Shown: positions 59,592-64,000 of the stretch, piece by piece
How the letters are laid out: each line of letters begins with the position of its first letter
Position numbering within the stretch: the stretch's first letter is position 1
Assembly: GCA_029262775.1 (NCBI GenBank)
Contig: JAJCYR010000006.1
Location: forward strand, 1 to 64,000
Length of the DNA stretch: 64,000 nucleotides
Origin: Bacteroidota bacterium
GTDB taxonomy: Bacteria > Bacteroidota > Rhodothermia > Rhodothermales > UBA10348
Direction of reading: 5' to 3'
Notes under the pieces: model-generated
What the model was told of the DNA's origin: nothing
The model's database searches: none
The model's input: only the letters and a program-made list of their open reading frames with translations
Program-made: the position numbers and the translations under genes

Positions 59592-61003
59592 GTCTTTTTC
59601 AGCGTCAATTTTGCGACCGATTCCACATGATGCGTGTGTGGGAAGAGGTCAACCGCCTGCACGTAGCCCAGATCGTACGTGTCGCGTAGCAGGGCCAGGT
59701 CGCGGGCCTGGGAGAGCGGATTGCAACTCACGTAGATGAACCGCTCGGGTGCCAGTTCTGCAATCTGAGCCACTACTTTCGAGTGCAGGCCGGCCCGCGG
59801 AGGATCGACAATCAGGACATCCGGTTTCCCGTGCCGGGCGGTGAAGGTGGGATTGAACAGGGCCAGCATGTCACCCGTTTCGAACGTTACGTTTTCGATG
59901 CCATTTGCTACCGCATTTCGCCGGGCATTTTCGACCGCTTCCTCAATGAGTTCGACGCCGATGACATGTTTCACGTGCGGCGCGACATGGATGGATATGG
60001 TCCCGGCGCCCGCGTAAAGGTCATAGACCAGGTCGGTGGGCGAGAAGTGGGCCGCTTCCCGGACCGTTTCGTACAGCACCAGAGCCTGCTTCGTATTGGT
60101 CTGGAAGAAGGCATTCGATGCGACCTCAAACGTTGCGTCTCCAATCCGGTCGTGGATGGTTCCAGTGCCGAAAACCGTGTGCATTTCTTCGCCGAACGCT
60201 GTCTGCGCCACACCACTGTTGATGGTGTTCACGAGCGTGGTGACATCGGGAAATGTCTTCTTCAGAAAAGCAGAAAATTGTGCCATACGCTCCTCGCTCC
60301 AGTGATCGGTCACGAGGTTGATCATGAGGTCGTCCGTGTGGGCGGCTTCGCGGATGACGAGGTGCTTCAGGTATCCCTGCTGCCGGCGGACGTGCCACAC
60401 TGACCACTCGTGCTCTTTTACGAACGTCCGGATTTCGTTCACGATGCGGCTGCTCCGCTCCGACTGCAGGTGACACTCCTCCAGATCAATGACCTTGGCA
60501 AAATTGCCGGGGGCATGCAGTCCGAGGGCAAACGACGTATCGTATTGTTCTCCAGAAGAGATTTCCTCCGGTGTCAGCCAGCGCATGGCGCTGAAGCTGA
60601 ACTCCATTTTATTGCGGTAGTAGTACACGTCGTCGGCCCCGATGGCAGGCCGTACGTTGACGGAGTCGAATCCGCCCGCATGTTCGAACGCTTCCCGCAC
60701 CGACTGCGTCTTGGCATCGAGTTGGGCCCTGTAGTCCACGTGCTGCCACTTGCATCCACCGCAACTGGACGCATACCGGCACCTGGGCGCGACGCGCATG
60801 GGGCTGGGGGTCACGACTTCCAGAATGGCAGCCTCGGCAAATTTCTTGCGGCGCTTGTAGACACGTACTTTGACGGTATCCCCGGGAACGGCCCCAGGGA
60901 CGAAAATCACGTAGCCGTCCCGGCGGCACAGGGATTTGCCCCGGTCGGCAAATTTCTCAATATCCAGCGTCAGTACGGCGCCCTTCCTGATGGCAGATTG
61001 CAT
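59588..61003 (-). CDS. 23S rRNA (uracil-5-)-methyltransferase, RlmD/TrmA-like
   Basis: 471 residues: an N-terminal TRAM domain, an iron-sulfur site with C75, C81 and C84 (RYASSCGGCKWQ) plus a later Cys, and a SAM-methyltransferase domain with DLYAGAGTISIHVA, VDPPRAGLHSKVV and the catalytic Cys in FIYVSCNPLSQARDL. It methylates a 23S rRNA (or tRNA) uridine. It follows the TamA-like gene by 14 bp on the minus strand. Confidence 0.93.
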   Translation of the reverse strand: MQSAIRKGAVLTLDIEKFADRGKSLCRRDGYVIFVPGAVPGDTVKVRVYKRRKKFAEAAILEVVTPSPMRVAPRCRYASSCGGCKWQHVDYRAQLDAKTQSVREAFEHAGGFDSVNVRPAIGADDVYYYRNKMEFSFSAMRWLTPEEISSGEQYDTSFALGLHAPGNFAKVIDLEECHLQSERSSRIVNEIRTFVKEHEWSVWHVRRQQGYLKHLVIREAAHTDDLMINLVTDHWSEERMAQFSAFLKKTFPDVTTLVNTINSGVAQTAFGEEMHTVFGTGTIHDRIGDATFEVASNAFFQTNTKQALVLYETVREAAHFSPTDLVYDLYAGAGTISIHVAPHVKHVIGVELIEEAVENARRNAVANGIENVTFETGDMLALFNPTFTARHGKPDVLIVDPPRAGLHSKVVAQIAELAPERFIYVSCNPLSQARDLALLRDTYDLGYVQAVDLFPHTHHVESVAKLTLKKT

Positions 61004-61017
61004 GGGGTTTGGTTGGA

Positions 61018-63465
61018 TTAAAAGGTATGTCCGATACCGAACTGAAATACGGGTTCGTTGAAGTTGTCGGGCAGGAATTCGCCCTGGCGTCGGGGATCGT
61101 GAACTTTATAGGCCGTGTCGAGCCGGACAATGAGGAAGTCCCAGGCAAGTCGTAGACCGAAGCCGGCGCCAACGCCCACCTCACCTGCGAACGTGCGTAG
61201 CCGGAACTGACCGTCACTGGCACCTGGATTACGCGGACCCGTCCAGACATTTCCCGCGTCTGCGAAGAGTGCTACAATCCAGCGCGCTTCCATGAAGTTC
61301 TGGAGCGCAGTCAGCCTCAATTCGGCGCTTCCCTCCAGCTTGATTTCGCCACCCAGAATATTGGTACCCTCCGTCGAGAGGGAATCTCCTTCCGTCTCGA
61401 ACGTGGCTGCACCCGGTCCGAGTTCGCGGAGCCCCCACGCGCGGACGCTGCTGGCACCTCCAGCGTAGAAGCGCCGGTCGAAGGGAATGATGTTGGCGCG
61501 GCCCACGGGGTGGGCCGCGCCAACATTTGCCCGCAGGGCCAGAATGCTGCGCCGTCCGACAGGGCGGTAGGAGCGGATATCGGTGGACGTGCGTACGTAC
61601 TGCCGGTAGATGAGTCGGGCTTCGGATCCACCACCAAACAGGCCGAGACCCGGAAGCGAGCCCTCCAGTTCAGACGGTGTGAACACGAATCGGTCCAGCA
61701 GATACCCCATGTTGCCGCCAATCTCGATGGACGCTTCTCGGGAGTGTCCGGGTGTGCGCCGGAACGGGTCCGTCGTCATGGACCGGATGGTGTAGCGCAG
61801 CGCGTTGTTGAATTGGGGGCGGGTGTAGTCCTCAATGATCTGGGCACGCTGAACCTGGTCATCGACCGCATTCAAAATGTCGGTCAGGAAGATGTCGTTG
61901 AACCCGTTGAGGGTATCCGGATTGGAAAGCGTGATGTCGAGAAGGTCGACGAACGACGTCAGCGACTCGGTATGGCGCAGTTCGAACCGGTACGATGCCC
62001 CGCCACGCCCGCGCAGAATGAGGCGCAGGGCGTCGCGCCGCGCCGCCAGAAAGGTGATGCTGAATTGGCTGCGGGCGTCATAGAGCGAGGAGAGCCGGTC
62101 AAAGCGGCCCATGGGAAAGGTCAAATAGGGCCAGGACAGGGACGTGTTGACTTCCCACTGGGCAGATGTAAAGCCGCCGAGTCCTGCCAAATCGGCCGAA
62201 ATGCTTCCTGTTGCGCGCACCCGGAAAGCTTCGCCGCCTCCGAACAGGTTCAGATTGGAATAGGTCACGCCAAGTCCGGCACCGAGTTCATTGTCCGAGT
62301 CGGCGAGTGCGCCACTTCGCTGCAACATGAACGTCTCGAACCGTATCTGGTGGCGGACCCGCGGACGCAAGGTGTAAAAATGTACACGTCGGGGCATTCC
62401 CGTCGTTACGGTCGTGTCTGGCGTCGATTCCAACAGGTCGGTGAACGAAAATACACCCGTGGCATCGAGACGTCTTTTTGTCGCAATCAGCCGACTTTGA
62501 TCGAACACATCGCCCGGGCGAAACTGCAGGGTTCGTTCCAGGAGGCTGAATTTCAGGCGGGGTTCGTCCGAGAACGAGGCTCGCAGCATTCCACCTCCGG
62601 TCTCGGGGTTGGTCGACGGAAGAAAGGTCGAATCGGCCCGTTCGGAAGCCGTCGGATCCGGTCCTTCCACGGTCATGAACACGTCGCCGAACAGAAAGCG
62701 CTCACCGAGGTCGACAGCAAACGTGACGTCGAAGGAGTCGGGCTGTATGGGGTACACCACGGCATGGATGCCTCCGCGCGTGGCATTGGCAAATCCGTGA
62801 TTACGGAGGAAGCCCAGTAACCGGCGCCCCTCTTCCAGCAAAAGCGGCTCGGAATAGCGTTCTCCATCGGGTTGCAACTGCAGATGAGAAACCGATGAGG
62901 GGCCCAGTCTCGCCCGGAAGAGGGATTCTTCGAGCATCTGCTTCCGCTCGTTCGTAGTCAGGCTGTCCAGCCCCTCGTAAGCCACATTCCGGAGGAAGGT
63001 CGCCTCTCCCGCCTCAATGTTGAAGGTCACCTGTACCCGATTCAGGTCCGATGGCGGCGTCACGTCGAAGGAGACGGTGGCGTCACGGTATCCTTCCCGG
63101 AGATAAAAAAGTCGGAGTTGCTCCACGTCTGCTGCCACTGCCGTGGAGTCAAGAAAAGCCGGGGGCTCTCCCGTGGCCATGAACACGCGCCCTACGGATC
63201 CTCCGTTCAGTGTTTCCGCACCAAACTGGTAAATCCAGCGCCACCACGTGGCACCGGGAATATTCAGAATACGCCGGTTGGTACTCGTTCGTACATATAG
63301 TTCGAGCTGTTCGCGGGAGAATACGGGGTTGCCGGCAATGCGCACAACCGTGATGAGAGGACGTTCACTCTCAGATATTTTCTGGGCGTGCACACGCGGG
63401 GCGGTGGCAAACAGGCACAGTACCACAAAAAAGAGGTATGATGACCGGGCCCCGCAGCGGTGCAT
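61018..63465 (-). CDS. outer-membrane assembly-type protein, TamA/BamA (Omp85) family
   Basis: About 815 residues. The signal peptide (YLFFVVLCLFATAPRVHAQ) is followed by POTRA-like repeats (about 40-400; VTFNIEAGEATFLRNVAYEGL is a POTRA strand pattern) and a C-terminal Bac_surface_Ag barrel with LGGEIKLEGSAELRL, VALFADAGNVW, GVGAGFGLRLAWDFLIVRLD and the closing FQFGIGHTF. Inserts outer-membrane proteins or exports substrates. Two adjacent ATGs (63465, 63474) come from a 9-bp duplication; either may be used. Confidence 0.9.
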   Translation of the reverse strand: MHRCGARSSYLFFVVLCLFATAPRVHAQKISESERPLITVVRIAGNPVFSREQLELYVRTSTNRRILNIPGATWWRWIYQFGAETLNGGSVGRVFMATGEPPAFLDSTAVAADVEQLRLFYLREGYRDATVSFDVTPPSDLNRVQVTFNIEAGEATFLRNVAYEGLDSLTTNERKQMLEESLFRARLGPSSVSHLQLQPDGERYSEPLLLEEGRRLLGFLRNHGFANATRGGIHAVVYPIQPDSFDVTFAVDLGERFLFGDVFMTVEGPDPTASERADSTFLPSTNPETGGGMLRASFSDEPRLKFSLLERTLQFRPGDVFDQSRLIATKRRLDATGVFSFTDLLESTPDTTVTTGMPRRVHFYTLRPRVRHQIRFETFMLQRSGALADSDNELGAGLGVTYSNLNLFGGGEAFRVRATGSISADLAGLGGFTSAQWEVNTSLSWPYLTFPMGRFDRLSSLYDARSQFSITFLAARRDALRLILRGRGGASYRFELRHTESLTSFVDLLDITLSNPDTLNGFNDIFLTDILNAVDDQVQRAQIIEDYTRPQFNNALRYTIRSMTTDPFRRTPGHSREASIEIGGNMGYLLDRFVFTPSELEGSLPGLGLFGGGSEARLIYRQYVRTSTDIRSYRPVGRRSILALRANVGAAHPVGRANIIPFDRRFYAGGASSVRAWGLRELGPGAATFETEGDSLSTEGTNILGGEIKLEGSAELRLTALQNFMEARWIVALFADAGNVWTGPRNPGASDGQFRLRTFAGEVGVGAGFGLRLAWDFLIVRLDTAYKVHDPRRQGEFLPDNFNEPVFQFGIGHTF

Positions 63466-63480
63466 GACAAGCATGACAAG
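63463..63480 (-). repeat. 9-bp tandem duplication over the start codon of the TamA-like gene
   Basis: CATGACAAG is present twice (63463-63471, 63472-63480), giving two in-frame ATG codons (63465, 63474) three codons apart on the minus strand. Confidence 0.9.
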
Positions 63481-63509
63481 CGCGTCGCGTCCGACACGCG
63501 TCGCGATTC

Positions 63510-63728
63510 CTATTCGTCTTCGAAAAAGAAGTCCTCGTCCTGCGTCGGGAAATCCGGCCACACCTCCTCTATGCTTTCGTAGGGCTCGCCATCGTCTTCC
63601 ATGACTTCCAGGTTTTCGACCACTTCCAGCGGTGCACCTGTCCGCTCTGCATAGTCGATCAACTCCTCCCGAGTGGCGGGCCATGGTGCGTCCTCAAGAT
63701 GCGAGGCTAATTCCAGCGTCCAATACAT
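63510..63728 (-). CDS. small acidic DUF2795-like protein
   Basis: 72 residues. MYWTLELASHLEDAPWPATREELIDYAERTGAPLEVVENLE matches the DUF2795 pattern of small proteins predicted to bind acidic or nucleic-acid partners. The tail is extremely acidic (DEDFFFEDE). It lies upstream of the TamA-like gene on the same strand with a 45-bp gap. The function is unknown. Confidence 0.75.
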   Translation of the reverse strand: MYWTLELASHLEDAPWPATREELIDYAERTGAPLEVVENLEVMEDDGEPYESIEEVWPDFPTQDEDFFFEDE

Positions 63729-63800
63729 GTAATGCAGACGAACAGTTCACAGTGACATTTCCACGGACAATAGGCCGCGGCGCAGACAAAAGCAAGGCGA

Positions 63801-64000
63801 CTAATCGAACATCAGTGTCGTGCTCTCGGCCAGCTTCACCAGACGTTCGTACTCATCGGGTGTCATGCTTGGTGCAAAGAAATAGATGGGATTCAGTGAC
63901 CGGCCCTCCAGGTCCTGCACTTCGTAGTGCAAATGGGGCGCATTGGCCAATCCGGTGTCACCGCTGAATCCGATTACATCTCCGCGGCCAATAGATATGC
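63801..64000 (-). CDS. M23-family metallopeptidase (LytM), C-terminal part
   Basis: Only the last 65 residues are in the window; the gene continues past the right edge. GRGDVIGFSGDTGLANAPHLHYEVQD is the LytM/M23 zinc site (HxH of HLHYE), followed by LNPIYFFAPSMTPDEYERLV. It cleaves peptidoglycan crosslinks or acts as a divisome activator. The 72-bp spacer 63729-63800 to the DUF2795-like gene shows no clear element. Confidence 0.85.
   Translation of the reverse strand, partial: ISIGRGDVIGFSGDTGLANAPHLHYEVQDLEGRSLNPIYFFAPSMTPDEYERLVKLAESTTLMFD

Noticed and set aside
61510-62820. 436-residue open frame on the plus strand
   Set aside because: Antisense to the TamA-like gene and without domain signatures.
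63481-63505. direct repeat CGCGTCGCG before the TamA-like gene
   Set aside because: Two 9-bp copies separated by 7 bp of similar GC-rich sequence; too short and low in complexity to support as an element.

Overview
The window is a roughly 60% GC chromosomal segment that most likely comes from a Rhodothermales-like member of the Bacteroidota (this placement is inference). The markers are a C-terminal type IX secretion sorting tail at the left edge, a fused gamma-alpha 2-oxoacid:ferredoxin oxidoreductase (KorA) with KorB, type III glutamine synthetase, an actinobacterial-style 2-oxoglutarate dehydrogenase with a fused E2-like domain, TamA/BamA-type barrels, and few Shine-Dalgarno sequences. Gene density is very high, and no gap between genes exceeds about 250 bases. 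No CRISPR array, prophage, complete insertion sequence, rRNA or known riboswitch was seen.

Region 1 (1-10.5 kb) is accessory and catabolic. A minus-strand four-gene operon (DapA-family deaminase/aldolase, GntR regulator, 4-hydroxyproline 2-epimerase, D-amino-acid dehydrogenase) reads as trans-4-hydroxy-L-proline degradation. A separate plus-strand gene carries the Cys/Thr active site of trans-3-hydroxy-L-proline dehydratase and is followed by a TRIC-type channel and cutC. Between the two lie lower-GC modules: an AAA/DUF4143 ATPase and an MNT-HEPN pair whose HEPN toxin is cut short. Clear palindromes sit upstream of and inside the hydroxyproline operon.

Region 2 (10.5-28.7 kb) is mixed: a decayed response-regulator receiver, fatty acid desaturase, Ogt, lipoproteins, a membrane-tethered LuxR-type regulator, a K+ channel with RCK domains, two MacB/FtsX permeases without ATPases, an FGE-like lipoprotein, tRNA-Pro(CGG), a long-chain acyl-CoA ligase, PyrD, and a very large zincin/beta-propeller/outer-membrane protein.

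Region 3 (28.9-43 kb) is housekeeping: PBP2-RodA, tRNA(CAT), Lrp-GlnN, an ECF sigma factor, PurB, ThyA-FolA, ApaG, KorA-KorB and ribosomal protein L31 type B. Region 4 (43-64 kb) has pyrimidine-nucleoside phosphorylase, a translationally coupled PspA operon, a CNNM/CorC protein, a seven-gene minus operon (RdgB, Dtd, amidohydrolase, MoaA, MoaC, FloA, unknown), S21, the E2-E1 2-oxoglutarate dehydrogenase, an epimerase, RlmD, a TamA-like barrel, a DUF2795-like protein and the end of an M23 peptidase.

The most unusual window-wide signal is a set of about ten short tandem duplications (9-33 bp). Most lie exactly on gene starts, stops or intergenic joints, often duplicating a start or stop codon. 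A second signal is that several convergent gene pairs have their two stop codons built into the two arms of one inverted repeat.
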